Shown here in pieces: positions 1 through 8,124 of a stretch of 64,000 nt of DNA; the stretch's first letter is position 1, and the number at the start of each line of letters is the position of its first letter. The notes below the pieces were generated by a model. The model had not been told where the DNA came from, searched no databases, and saw only the letters and a program-made list of their open reading frames with translations. The stretch spans positions 238,266 to 302,265 of the forward strand of contig NZ_JAQAGY010000007.1 of NCBI RefSeq assembly GCF_027533645.1, in the 5' to 3' direction. Source of the DNA: Paenibacillus caseinilyticus. Its GTDB lineage: Bacteria > Bacillota > Bacilli > Paenibacillales > NBRC-103111. A program made the position numbers and the translations under genes.

Positions 1-419
1 TCCCCGTCGTCGTACCCGTGCATCATGAGATGATGCGGGAAAGGATCCCCTTGGTAGGCGGCAGCTGTAGGGAGACGGGATTCGTCCAGGAACACGATCG
101 GGTAATAGCCCTTCTCCAGCTGCCCGCGGACGAAGCCGGTCACGGCCCTGCCGTCCATTCCCGAGAGCACGTCATAGTTCAACGCGGAGGTCAGCAGATA
201 CGGATTATTGAAATTGAGCTCGTTCGGAATCCCCCGGAAGAAATCGTAGAAGCATTCTATTCTTTCTTCGAGGAAGCGCTTCGTGCAGCCCATCTGGATA
301 AAATTCGTATAGTACCAAGGCTTGGTTTCCTCGTGGGCACTCGTGATCGCCAGTGTATAGGCCCAGCGCAGGAATCCCTTCAGAGGGGGATTCGATATCG
401 GCAGCTTCACGGAGCTCAT
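1..419 (-). CDS. BtrH-like ACP-dependent acyltransferase, partial (C-terminus off the left edge)
   Basis: The gene runs off the left edge; 139 codons are visible. The ATG at 419 follows a GGGAGG ribosome site and lies 27 nt after the stop of the hexosaminidase gene, so it is the last visible gene of the minus-strand operon. The protein starts MSSVKLPISNPPLKGF. Near residues 112-137 it has a segment in which a hydrophobic YYPIVFLDE strand leads to PHHLMMHGYDDG. This pattern resembles the N-terminal part of butirosin BtrH-type proteins (papain/C39-like fold). In butirosin, BtrH transfers an aminoacyl chain from an acyl carrier protein to an aminoglycoside amine. The carrier protein and ATP-grasp ligase in the same operon fit that role. 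The N-terminal Cys typical of BtrH is not evident, so the family call is tentative. Confidence 0.5.
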   Translation of the reverse strand, partial: MSSVKLPISNPPLKGFLRWAYTLAITSAHEETKPWYYTNFIQMGCTKRFLEERIECFYDFFRGIPNELNFNNPYLLTSALNYDVLSGMDGRAVTGFVRGQLEKGYYPIVFLDESRLPTAAAYQGDPFPHHLMMHGYDDG

Positions 420-446
420 ACGCTTCCGCCTCCCTTCTTCATCAAG

Positions 447-2090
447 TCAGTCACCGATATGCCAGAGCGTCACGGGAAGCGTCCCCTGCGGCTCCAGTTC
501 ACCAAGCAGCACGTGCGCCAATGCCCCGAGACTGTCCGGATGCGGATCGCAGCAGGACACCCAGGAGGACGACTCCGCGAATGGGGCAAGATCTGCCGGG
601 TTGCGCAGCGAGATGACGATCAGCCGGGAGCCGGACTGCTCCAGCGAACGGACCAGCGCATTCTGTTCCGGGTGGTTCTTGGCGTCGTACAGGCCGACGA
701 CGGTCTGCCCGAAGGTGCGGCTAAGTGCAGCCAAGCCGGCAATCGCCTTCGGATCCAGGAGCGGCGGATGCGGCCGTTCCTCGAGCGGCGCGTGGAGCCC
801 GGCTGCCAGCAGGCTGCCGAGCGACCCCGTGGCCGTCAGTTCGTTCTCCGAATGCGATACGGCTCCCATCTCGGGCAGCAGAAGGAGCGTGCTCGCGTTA
901 GGGTCGAGGCGCCACCCGCCCGGCTCCGGCCCGCCGGCGCTGATCCCCGCTTCCCTCAGCGAGCGGAGTACGTCCAGGGTATCCGGCTGGCAGAGCCGCA
1001 GCCGCACGCTGTCCCACGGCGAGCTCTCGTAGGAGAGGGCCCTCCGCCGCTTCAGGTCCAGAATCCGCCTCAGGCTCTCATCGATACGCGCCTCGGTTAC
1101 CCGGCCTTCGCGGACTGCCGCTTCTACGGCATTCAATCCGCCGGTCTGCTCCTCGAACGTATGGCTGACGAGCAGCAGATCCACGCCGGCTTCGAGCGCC
1201 ATCACGCAGGCTTCCCCCACGCCGCGCCCGCGGGCTACGGCTGCCATCTCCATGCAGTCGCTGATGATGACGCCCTTGAAGCCAAGCTGCTCCCGGAGCA
1301 CCCCCGTAAGCAGCGGCCGGGACAGCGTCGCGGGCAGCAGATCCGGAGCCAGCTGCGGGACGGCAATATGTGCCGTCATGATGGCATCTACGCAGGCCTC
1401 CACCGCCCGGCGGAACGGTTCGAATTCGACCCGGTTCAGCCGGTCAGGGCCATAAGGCAGCAGCGGCGTGTCGGCATGAGAGTCGGACGCCGTATCCCCG
1501 TGCCCGGGAAAATGCTTGGCAACCGCCGATACGCCCGCCTCCTGATGGCCCCGGATCGAGGCTGCGCCCATCCGGCCGACAAGCTCGGCATCGTCGCCGT
1601 AGGACCGGATATCGATGATGGGATTGAGCGGATTCACATTGATGTCGACGACGGGAGCCAGATTCATCCCGATGCCGAGCGCGCGAAGCTCCTCGGCCGT
1701 GCCATAAGCGGCCTGGTAGGCCAGATCCTCCCTCCCGGCCGCACCGACGGCCATATTCGAGGGGGCCGGAGAGATGCCTTCCCGGATCCGAACCACCATG
1801 CCGCCCTCCTGGTCGGTGCAGACGAGCAGAGGAAGCGTACCCCGGCTGCGGGCTGCCTCCTGCAGGTCGCTCGTGAGGCGATAAGCGCCTTCGGCACTCT
1901 CCAGGTTACGGGCAAAATAAATGACGCCTCCGATACGCCCTTCCCCGATCAGCTGCAGGATGCCTTCCGAGGGGACAGTCCCCTCGAAGCCCATCACGAA
2001 CAACTGGCCGATCTTCTCGCGCAGCGTCCCGCGGTGGAGCAGATCCAGCCCGCTGTCGTCTTCCGTGTTCAGCTCTACAGTCTTGTCCAA
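447..2090 (-). CDS. GH3 beta-N-acetylhexosaminidase (NagZ-like)
   Basis: This is a glycoside hydrolase family 3 enzyme of the NagZ type, expected to release terminal beta-linked N-acetylhexosamine. The diagnostic motif KHFPGHGDTASDSHADTP is present; the Asp-His pair in it is the family's proton-donor dyad. The nucleophile Asp is in SDCMEMAAV. A C-terminal domain of about 200 residues follows, as in Bacillus NagZ. No signal peptide is visible. No ATG lies in reach of the conserved N-terminus (LREKIGQLFVMGF). The best start is TTG at 2090, inside the 3' end of the dehydrogenase gene after a GGGGG run; this gives 547 aa. Other starts are possible. In a biosynthetic operon it could trim a GlcNAc-containing intermediate or protecting group. 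That role is an inference. Confidence 0.85.
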   Translation of the reverse strand: MDKTVELNTEDDSGLDLLHRGTLREKIGQLFVMGFEGTVPSEGILQLIGEGRIGGVIYFARNLESAEGAYRLTSDLQEAARSRGTLPLLVCTDQEGGMVVRIREGISPAPSNMAVGAAGREDLAYQAAYGTAEELRALGIGMNLAPVVDINVNPLNPIIDIRSYGDDAELVGRMGAASIRGHQEAGVSAVAKHFPGHGDTASDSHADTPLLPYGPDRLNRVEFEPFRRAVEACVDAIMTAHIAVPQLAPDLLPATLSRPLLTGVLREQLGFKGVIISDCMEMAAVARGRGVGEACVMALEAGVDLLLVSHTFEEQTGGLNAVEAAVREGRVTEARIDESLRRILDLKRRRALSYESSPWDSVRLRLCQPDTLDVLRSLREAGISAGGPEPGGWRLDPNASTLLLLPEMGAVSHSENELTATGSLGSLLAAGLHAPLEERPHPPLLDPKAIAGLAALSRTFGQTVVGLYDAKNHPEQNALVRSLEQSGSRLIVISLRNPADLAPFAESSSWVSCCDPHPDSLGALAHVLLGELEPQGTLPVTLWHIGD

Positions 2091-3094
2091 TCGATCAGCA
2101 CCCCCATCTCTTCCGTCCCTTTGGCTGACAGCCGTTCGTAGGCGGCTCCGGCTTCCAGCGGATGCACGGAGTCCGTGATGAGATGGTTCATGCGAAGCTT
2201 CTTCCGGTGCATCCAATTGAAGATGAGCTCCTCCCGCTCCCGTTCCGTCCAGCCTTCGTAACCATCGATCAGCCGTCCGTGAACGCCGATGATCGAGACG
2301 GCGTTGAACACGACCTTGGGGCCCACCGTCTGCCGGGACGTCTGGGTCGTATCTCCTAGCAGCACCACCTTGCCGAACTCCTTCGCCATCATGGTGCAGC
2401 AGGAGAGGACCTCCGGATTCCCGGTCACCTCGTATACCGTATCGAGCATCCGGCCGCCGGACTGTTCCTTGACTCGGCCTATCGCCTCCTGCGCTTCCTC
2501 GGGAATGAGGTCCGTCGCTCCGCTGAGACGGGCCAGCGCCAAGCGGTTAGATGAAGGCGAGATGGCCGTGATGCTTCGGGCGCCGCTCAGCGCCAGGAAC
2601 TGGATCACGAGTTGGCCAAGCAGTCCCAGGCCGACCACGCCGGCACGCTCCCCTAGCCGGGTCTTTCCCCGGAGCACCCCGAGCAGGGCTACTTTGGCGA
2701 GCTGGACGAACGTGCCTTCTTCCTCGCTCACCGTCTCCGGCAGCCTGCTGGCTTCCCTGCTGTCGATGACGAAGAGCTGTCGGTGTCTTTCCTGGCAGAC
2801 GATCCGGTCGCCGGCACGGATTCCCACGACCTCGGGGCCGGCCCAGAGGACCTCCGCCGTCATGGAATACCCTGGGTGAAAAGGGTACTGCACCCACGAA
2901 GCCCAGCCCGTTCCCGAATCGAAGGTTCCCTTCAGGCAGGCAAGCTCCGTACCGGGCGAGATCAGGGATACGACCGCCCGGCATAACAGGTCGCGCGGAC
3001 CCGGCTGCCGTACCTCTTCCTCCCGCCATTCCACTTCATTGGGCCCCGTGAACACGCAGTTCATTGACCGTAGTGCCGTGCCTGTGACCATCAT
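2075..3094 (-). CDS. Medium-chain dehydrogenase/reductase
   Basis: A 339-aa medium-chain dehydrogenase. The N-terminal GroES-like part contains SLISPGTELACLKG, where the usual catalytic zinc Cys is replaced, as in the SISxGTE-type subgroup of the family. The Rossmann part has VGLGLLGQLV (GxGxxG). The loss of zinc ligands makes the exact chemistry unclear, but NAD(P)-dependent oxidation of an alcohol, often on a sugar or cyclitol, is likely. ATG at 3094 (second Met follows directly) has AAGGGGGAAGG upstream. Its 3' end overlaps the hexosaminidase gene. It could serve the same oxidising role as the dehydrogenases of aminocyclitol pathways; this is not shown by the sequence. Confidence 0.8.
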   Translation of the reverse strand: MMVTGTALRSMNCVFTGPNEVEWREEEVRQPGPRDLLCRAVVSLISPGTELACLKGTFDSGTGWASWVQYPFHPGYSMTAEVLWAGPEVVGIRAGDRIVCQERHRQLFVIDSREASRLPETVSEEEGTFVQLAKVALLGVLRGKTRLGERAGVVGLGLLGQLVIQFLALSGARSITAISPSSNRLALARLSGATDLIPEEAQEAIGRVKEQSGGRMLDTVYEVTGNPEVLSCCTMMAKEFGKVVLLGDTTQTSRQTVGPKVVFNAVSIIGVHGRLIDGYEGWTEREREELIFNWMHRKKLRMNHLITDSVHPLEAGAAYERLSAKGTEEMGVLIDWTRL

Positions 3095-3137
3095 GACCTT
3101 CCCCCTTGTTATTCGTATGATGTACTTACACTTCGAC

Positions 3138-3162
3138 TACGGCCTGCATGGCGCAGGCCGTA
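3138..3162. other. Perfect intergenic hairpin
   Basis: TACGGCCTGC and GCAGGCCGTA form a perfect 10-bp stem around a 5-nt loop, between the second exporter permease and the dehydrogenase gene. No T-tract follows on the minus strand, so it looks like an mRNA stability or attenuation element rather than a full terminator. Confidence 0.5.
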
Positions 3163-3200
3163 TACAGGGCTGCTGCCTTGCCTGCCGGAGGCCGTACCGG

Positions 3201-4013
3201 CTAACTGCTCGCGCTGCTGTAGCTGCGGACGGCCCTGCGCCATAGCAGGCGGACCAGCACCAGGCACAGCAGCGCCCCGGCTGCCGCCCCCGCCATAGCA
3301 AGCGGGCTCAGCGAACCGAGCAGGAACATCGGAGCCAGATTCGTGATGAGGAACACCGGCACGACGAACGTGCCGATCCGCTGCACCCATCTGCCGTAGA
3401 TCGCCATCGGAAAGTTGTTCGCATCCCACACGGCATGCGCCATGTCCGAGACGGCCGACGAGTTCACGAGCCAGAAGGACAGCAGCGCGGGGATGATCAT
3501 TAAGCAGTACGTGAGAATCAGCGAGATGCCCATGAAGAAGCCGAATCCGGCCAGATGGCCAGCGGTCAGCGGAACATCCAGCGCATGCCAGCCGATGGCG
3601 ATCATCGCCCCGCCTGCGAGCAGGTCCGGAATCGGCAGCGCCAGATCGACGTACCGGAGCGATGCCATGAACTGCAGCGAGACCGGCTTGGTGATCATGA
3701 GATCCAAGGTACCGTCGCGGATATAGCCCGGGATTTTGGTGAAATTCGTCAGGAAGAGCCCGACATAGAGCCCGGTCGCCACCGTGTGCATGCCGATGAA
3801 CAAGAGCAGCCCCTCGGGCGGGATGCCGTTCACATGCAGATCCGTACGGAAGACGACCAGCACATAGAGCAGCTTCGCCGCCAGATAGACGGTCTCGACG
3901 AGCAGGCTCATGAAGAAGTTCCCCCGAAATTCCATTTGTGCAATGAGGCAGTTGCGGACGAACACACCGTACAGGCGAATGTATTTGCCCAGCAGATGAA
4001 ACGTTAACAACAT
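3201..4013 (-). CDS. ABC-2 type exporter permease (DUF990-like), second subunit
   Basis: A 270-aa integral membrane protein with about six hydrophobic segments, including LLFIGMHTVATGLYVGLFL and ALLSFWLVNSS. It contains the motif IRDGTLDLMITKPVSLQFM, typical of ABC-2 permeases of the DUF990 type that work as pairs. The stop of the neighbouring permease is 3 nt upstream of its ATG. With the paired permease (4017-4826) and the ATPase (4823-5806) it should form a heteromeric exporter, probably for the cluster product or for self-protection. No substrate can be read from the sequence. Confidence 0.85.
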   Translation of the reverse strand: MLLTFHLLGKYIRLYGVFVRNCLIAQMEFRGNFFMSLLVETVYLAAKLLYVLVVFRTDLHVNGIPPEGLLLFIGMHTVATGLYVGLFLTNFTKIPGYIRDGTLDLMITKPVSLQFMASLRYVDLALPIPDLLAGGAMIAIGWHALDVPLTAGHLAGFGFFMGISLILTYCLMIIPALLSFWLVNSSAVSDMAHAVWDANNFPMAIYGRWVQRIGTFVVPVFLITNLAPMFLLGSLSPLAMAGAAAGALLCLVLVRLLWRRAVRSYSSASS

Positions 4014-4016
4014 ACG

Positions 4017-4826
4017 TCAACCCCCTACCGCCACGTATTTTTTGAGGGCGTGACGCCAAGCCAGATGCGCCCCGAGCAGGAAGATGCCGATCCAAGTCCA
4101 CTGTACAGCCATCCCGGGGCCTAAGGCGCCGTCTGCGATCTTCCCGTTCAAGAGGTTCACCGGGAAATAGACCGTATACGGAAACGGAGTGTACTGCAGC
4201 AGCCGGAATGCCGTCTCGCCGAAGATCTCGAGCGGGAACAAGCCCCCGCTAAGTATCGTTACGAGCAATCCGGTAATGACGAAGAAATAAGAGATATCAT
4301 GAAGATAGAACGCAATCGCACACAGGCAGTACGCGATCAGGAAGTTCAGCAGCAGGGCGCTGAACAAAGCGGCTGCGAACCAGAGAAGCCTTATCGGATC
4401 GAGCTGCAGCACGCCCTGCGCCGAAGCGCCCGATAGAATCGCCGCCAGCAGTCCCGCCGTGATGAGATAGAAGACCGCCTTCTGGCCAAGGAACGTCGTC
4501 AGGCGATAGCCGAAGTAGCTCACCGGCTGCACGAGATACTTGTTCAGCCCCCCGTTCTTGATATCCTCGGCGATCCCCTGTTCGAACTGGGTCTCCACCA
4601 GCCTCGCGACCAGGCCGGCCAGAATCGTATACAGAATCATCTGGGGATACGTATAGGAGAACAGCGCGCCTTCGCCCGAATGCCGGTAGACGGCGGTCCA
4701 GATGAAGTACTGCACCCCCGCAGGCACCGCGCTGCTCAGCAGGCTGAGCGCAAAGTGAAGCCGGTACTCCATCGAATGCTGAACGCCGAGCAGGAACATG
4801 CCCCGGTAAAGCGGCCATCGTCTCAT
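4017..4826 (-). CDS. ABC-2 type exporter permease (DUF990-like), first subunit
   Basis: A 269-aa membrane protein with about six transmembrane segments and the motif IKNGGLNKYLVQPVSYFGYR, matching the position of the DGTLD...KP motif in its partner permease. The start overlaps the ATPase stop by 4 nt (ATGA), which implies translational coupling. The two permeases are similar in layout but not close in sequence, as is usual for heterodimeric DUF990 exporters. Confidence 0.85.
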   Translation of the reverse strand: MRRWPLYRGMFLLGVQHSMEYRLHFALSLLSSAVPAGVQYFIWTAVYRHSGEGALFSYTYPQMILYTILAGLVARLVETQFEQGIAEDIKNGGLNKYLVQPVSYFGYRLTTFLGQKAVFYLITAGLLAAILSGASAQGVLQLDPIRLLWFAAALFSALLLNFLIAYCLCAIAFYLHDISYFFVITGLLVTILSGGLFPLEIFGETAFRLLQYTPFPYTVYFPVNLLNGKIADGALGPGMAVQWTWIGIFLLGAHLAWRHALKKYVAVGG

Positions 4827-5806
4827 CCGGCGGCTTCCCCCCGGTACAGCTGCGCGATCCCTTCCTCGATCGGCACGTCTTCGATCGTCCAGTCCACGAT
4901 GGGAAACTGGTCGAGCAATAGGCGCGAAACCTCCCGGAGCCGGTCCTTCGGCAGCTCGAGCACCGCCTGCAGCCCGTCGCAGCTTCTCACCCGGCCCAGC
5001 GCTTTCAGGCGCCGTTCGGCGACGGTCTCCGAGAACTGCAGACGCACCAGCTTCTGCCCGTCGAGCGCTCCGTTGATGCCCTGAAGCTCGCCGTCATAGA
5101 GCAGCCGTCCATCGGAGATCACGAGCGTCCGGCGGCAGAGATCTTCGATATCCTTCATATAATGGCTGGTCAGGATGATCGTTGCCCGGAACCGTTCGTT
5201 ATAATACTTCAAGAACTGGCGGACCTTCTGCTGGGAGAGCAGATCGAGTCCGATCGTCGGCTCGTCGAGATACAGCAGCCGGGGCTGGTGGATCAAGGCG
5301 GCGATGAGCTCCATCTTCATCCGCTCGCCGAGCGACAAGCGCCTGACCTGCACATTCAGCAGGTCCCGCACGTCCAGGAGCTCGGAGAGCTCCTGCAATC
5401 TCCGGTGATACACGGCGTCCTCCACTTCATAGATGCACTTGTTGAGGTAGATCGACTCGCTCGCCGGCAGGTCCCACCAGAGCTGGTTCTTCTGACCCAT
5501 CACGATAGAGAACAACCGCTTGAAGCCGTTCTTCCTCTCCCACGGCGTATATCCGAACACCTGCGCCCCGCCCCCGGTCGGATGGAGAATACCCGAGAGC
5601 ATCTTCAGCGTCGTGGTCTTCCCCGCGCCGTTCGGCCCGAGGAACCCGACGCACTCCCCCGGCCCGATCTCGAAGGAGATCGGCTTCACTGCCTCTTTCA
5701 CGAGCGTCCGGCGCACGAACAGATTCTTCAGCGAAGGCAGCAGCCCCGCTTCTTTCTTATAGTATGGATAGGACTTATGCAGCCCCTGCACCCGGATCGA
5801 ATCCAT
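4823..5806 (-). CDS. ABC exporter ATP-binding protein
   Basis: A 327-aa ATPase. Walker A is GPNGAGKT (residues 57-64), the signature is LSLGERMKME, and Walker B is LLYLDEPTIGLD. The roughly 90-residue C-terminal extension after the nucleotide-binding domain is typical of drug- and antibiotic-exporter ATPases paired with DUF990 permeases. The ATG at 5806 has AAGGGAGG upstream. It lies 36 nt after the radical SAM gene and overlaps the next permease. It energises the exporter at the cytoplasmic face. Confidence 0.92.
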   Translation of the reverse strand: MDSIRVQGLHKSYPYYKKEAGLLPSLKNLFVRRTLVKEAVKPISFEIGPGECVGFLGPNGAGKTTTLKMLSGILHPTGGGAQVFGYTPWERKNGFKRLFSIVMGQKNQLWWDLPASESIYLNKCIYEVEDAVYHRRLQELSELLDVRDLLNVQVRRLSLGERMKMELIAALIHQPRLLYLDEPTIGLDLLSQQKVRQFLKYYNERFRATIILTSHYMKDIEDLCRRTLVISDGRLLYDGELQGINGALDGQKLVRLQFSETVAERRLKALGRVRSCDGLQAVLELPKDRLREVSRLLLDQFPIVDWTIEDVPIEEGIAQLYRGEAAG

Positions 5807-5842
5807 GGGGTCCTCCCTTGCGTCTGACAGATTCTGTAGAAG

Positions 5843-7036
5843 TCAAATGCCGTTGTTATACAGAAGCACACACTGCGTGCAGATCGGAGTGAGACCGCAG
5901 GCCAGGCTCTCCCGGTGCTTCGTGAAGTCTTCGCCGTGGAACACTTCCTTGACGCTCTCCGTATGCAGGTTGCCGAAGCTGAATTCCGGGAAAAATTTGC
6001 ACGGGTTCACCCGCCCGTCAGGCATGACGTCCATCCGGTTGGCGATCGAGAGGCACTTCGTGCGGTTCATGGCAGGCTTGCCGCCTCCGGTTACAAAATC
6101 CCGCACTTCATGCGGCTCGAGGGCCGGCTGGTAACGGATCCGTACATTCCAAGTGCGCTGGTAGATCCGTTCGATATCCGCGAGCAGCGGTTCGATATTT
6201 TCCGGAGCGATCCGGAAGGTGAAGGAATGCCAGCTGTTGTGGTGCCCGTCGGAGAAGCGGGAGGCGAGCCATGGAAAATGGGAAGAGAAGTAGCCGTCCA
6301 TCCGCTCTGCGGTGGACTCGGGGATGTACCAGGGGAAGCAGAAATAGACGGAATCGACGCCGATCTCCTCGAAGTAGGCCATGAAATCATAGAGCTTGCC
6401 GACCATCTGGTCGCTGATCGTCAAAGCGATGGAGACTTTGCCTTTATAGATGCCTTGGGCTTTGAGATCCAGGAGCAGCTTAACGGCATCGATGACTTTC
6501 TGGAACGTGCCTTTGCCACGGATCGCGTCGTTCTCCTTCTCGAAGCCTTCCAGCGAGATGAGCATCACGAGATTATGCGACATGCGGATGAGGGCGTCCA
6601 GCTTCTCCTCCACAAGAATGGCGTTCGAGCAGATGGTAGTATAACGCTCTTCCTTCGCGAGCAGGTCGGCCAGTTCGTCGAACCGGGAATAGAACAGCGG
6701 CTCCCCTCCCCAGAGGAATACCCTGGACTTGTTCTCCCGCGTCTCGACAAGCAGCTTCTCCACCACGTCCAGGTCGATCTCCAGGTTCTTGACTTCCCGC
6801 TCGTACCCGTGGTGGAAGCCTTCGGGATTCCATTCGAAGCAGTGCTTGCAGCGCAGGTTGCATCCGTTATTGAGCTTGATGCCGATCTCGTAAGGCAGCG
6901 GGGCCGCATAGACGGGGTTCGCCCGCGTCAATCTGCCGGATACCGCCATCGGGGCCAGCGTCCTCTTCATATTCTGGAACGTCAACTTATCGAACGTGAC
7001 TTTCGTTTTGGGCTGCATACCCTTCTTCACTCCCAT
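5843..7036 (-). CDS. Radical SAM enzyme with SPASM domain
   Basis: A 397-aa radical SAM protein. The cluster-binding CxxxCxxC motif is CNLRCKHC (Cys59, 63, 66). The C-terminal quarter has further cysteines in TKCLSIANR, VNPCKFFPE and PICTQCV, the pattern of a SPASM domain carrying auxiliary Fe-S clusters. SPASM enzymes modify peptides (thioether or C-C links, epimerisation) or dehydrogenate alcohols, as the shorter BtrN does in butirosin. The start is uncertain: ATG 7036 has no clear ribosome site, and ATG 7018 follows GAAGAAGG at very short range. Both overlap the upstream glycosyltransferase gene. The substrate could be a small peptide, a carrier-bound amino acid or a sugar. Confidence 0.88.
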   Translation of the reverse strand: MGVKKGMQPKTKVTFDKLTFQNMKRTLAPMAVSGRLTRANPVYAAPLPYEIGIKLNNGCNLRCKHCFEWNPEGFHHGYEREVKNLEIDLDVVEKLLVETRENKSRVFLWGGEPLFYSRFDELADLLAKEERYTTICSNAILVEEKLDALIRMSHNLVMLISLEGFEKENDAIRGKGTFQKVIDAVKLLLDLKAQGIYKGKVSIALTISDQMVGKLYDFMAYFEEIGVDSVYFCFPWYIPESTAERMDGYFSSHFPWLASRFSDGHHNSWHSFTFRIAPENIEPLLADIERIYQRTWNVRIRYQPALEPHEVRDFVTGGGKPAMNRTKCLSIANRMDVMPDGRVNPCKFFPEFSFGNLHTESVKEVFHGEDFTKHRESLACGLTPICTQCVLLYNNGI

Positions 7037-8105
7037 AAGGTTTGATGGTCTTGCGGTGGCCGGTCAGCCGTCGGCAGCAGGCCTCAAGCTCCGGGAGGGC
7101 ATATCCGCCTTCCTTCCAGTCCGCATAGCGCAGACCGAAGCCGCAGGATATCCAATACTGCCGGTTCGCTTCTTCATGGCCGCCGAACGGGTCGAGCAGC
7201 AGAAGCGGCACGGCATACGCCAGTGAATCGTTCAGTGTGGCTCCACCCGGCTTGCTGACAATGGCTGCTGCTTCGCGGACCAGCCTGGTATAGGCTTCGT
7301 AGCCCGGCAGAGGGATCAGCTCGAATCCGGTCCCCCTTCGCTTCACCTGCAGCATGGGCGGATACGTGTGCCTTCCTCCGGCCCCGGGCGACCAGGGACT
7401 CCATCCGGGTTCCGTCATGTAATACCGCGTGGATCCGTCCTCCTCACCCGCTTCCGACGGATCGTACACGATCACATCCAGTTCATATCCGGCTTCCTTC
7501 AGCTCCTGCAGGGTGTCCCTGTACGTGCCGATGCCCCAGCCTCCGCCGTGTACGAGGAGCCGTCCGGACCGCTCCTCGTAACGAAGCGGAGCATTGTCGA
7601 TGCCGCACAAGTAGGCAGCAGGGAGTCCGGCGGCGGCATCATACAAATGGACCTGGCGGTACTTCGCATGCAGGTGGCGGTATACCTTGTAGGAAGGGGT
7701 GTCGGCGGCGTCCAGACGAAGGAACGCGATATCGACGGGGAAAGGGGCCTGATCTGCATAGGCTTCCAGAATATCCACCCAGAAGCCCGTGAAGGCGACG
7801 AACGTGCGTCTTCCCGCAGCCAGCCATTGTCCGGTCAAGTCTGCAGCGGCCTTCCCGCTCAATACCGCCCCCGCGCTGAGCGGCTTGGCCAGCCGGTGGC
7901 CCATGAGCGCAGCAGCAAAATTATCGTGAAACGCCTGCCGGGTCGCCTGGATCTTGTCCCGCACTTCCTCACGGTAGTACGCTTCGAGCACCCGTACTTC
8001 GGCGTCCACCCCGCGAGAGCGGAGGTATGTATAAGCGTGCATCGCGGGAATATAGGCTCCGAGCGAATTCCCCGAAGCGAGAAGTGTGACAGGCTCTGAC
8101 AGCAC
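6987..8105 (-). CDS. GT28/MurG-like glycosyltransferase
   Basis: A 372-aa protein with a GT-B look. The C-terminal half holds AAIVSKPGGATLNDSLAY followed by GGHEEANRQYWISCGFGL, which matches the nucleotide-sugar site of the MurG/UGT-like families (KPGG...E...N). The mid-protein GGGWGIGTYRDTLQEL matches the first glycine-rich strand-loop of the C-terminal Rossmann domain. It should transfer a sugar from a nucleotide donor to a cluster intermediate. GTG at 8105 has GGGGGAG six nt upstream and lies 19 nt after the ligase stop. It overlaps the radical SAM gene by up to 50 nt. The N-terminal half is divergent, so the acceptor cannot be guessed. Confidence 0.72.
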   Translation of the reverse strand: MLSEPVTLLASGNSLGAYIPAMHAYTYLRSRGVDAEVRVLEAYYREEVRDKIQATRQAFHDNFAAALMGHRLAKPLSAGAVLSGKAAADLTGQWLAAGRRTFVAFTGFWVDILEAYADQAPFPVDIAFLRLDAADTPSYKVYRHLHAKYRQVHLYDAAAGLPAAYLCGIDNAPLRYEERSGRLLVHGGGWGIGTYRDTLQELKEAGYELDVIVYDPSEAGEEDGSTRYYMTEPGWSPWSPGAGGRHTYPPMLQVKRRGTGFELIPLPGYEAYTRLVREAAAIVSKPGGATLNDSLAYAVPLLLLDPFGGHEEANRQYWISCGFGLRYADWKEGGYALPELEACCRRLTGHRKTIKPYGSEEGYAAQNESHVR

Positions 8106-8124
8106 AGGTTCTCCCCCGATCCGG

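Noticed and set aside
18..2141. 707-codon plus-strand open frame
   Set aside because: It is the antisense of the hexosaminidase and BtrH-like genes, has Arg/Gln-rich composition with no motif, and no ribosome site. High G+C creates such shadow frames.
5843..7036. BtrN-type aminocyclitol dehydrogenase identity for the radical SAM gene
   Set aside because: The protein is much longer than BtrN and has a full SPASM-like cysteine set; no 2-deoxy-scyllo-inosose synthase or aminotransferase is nearby.
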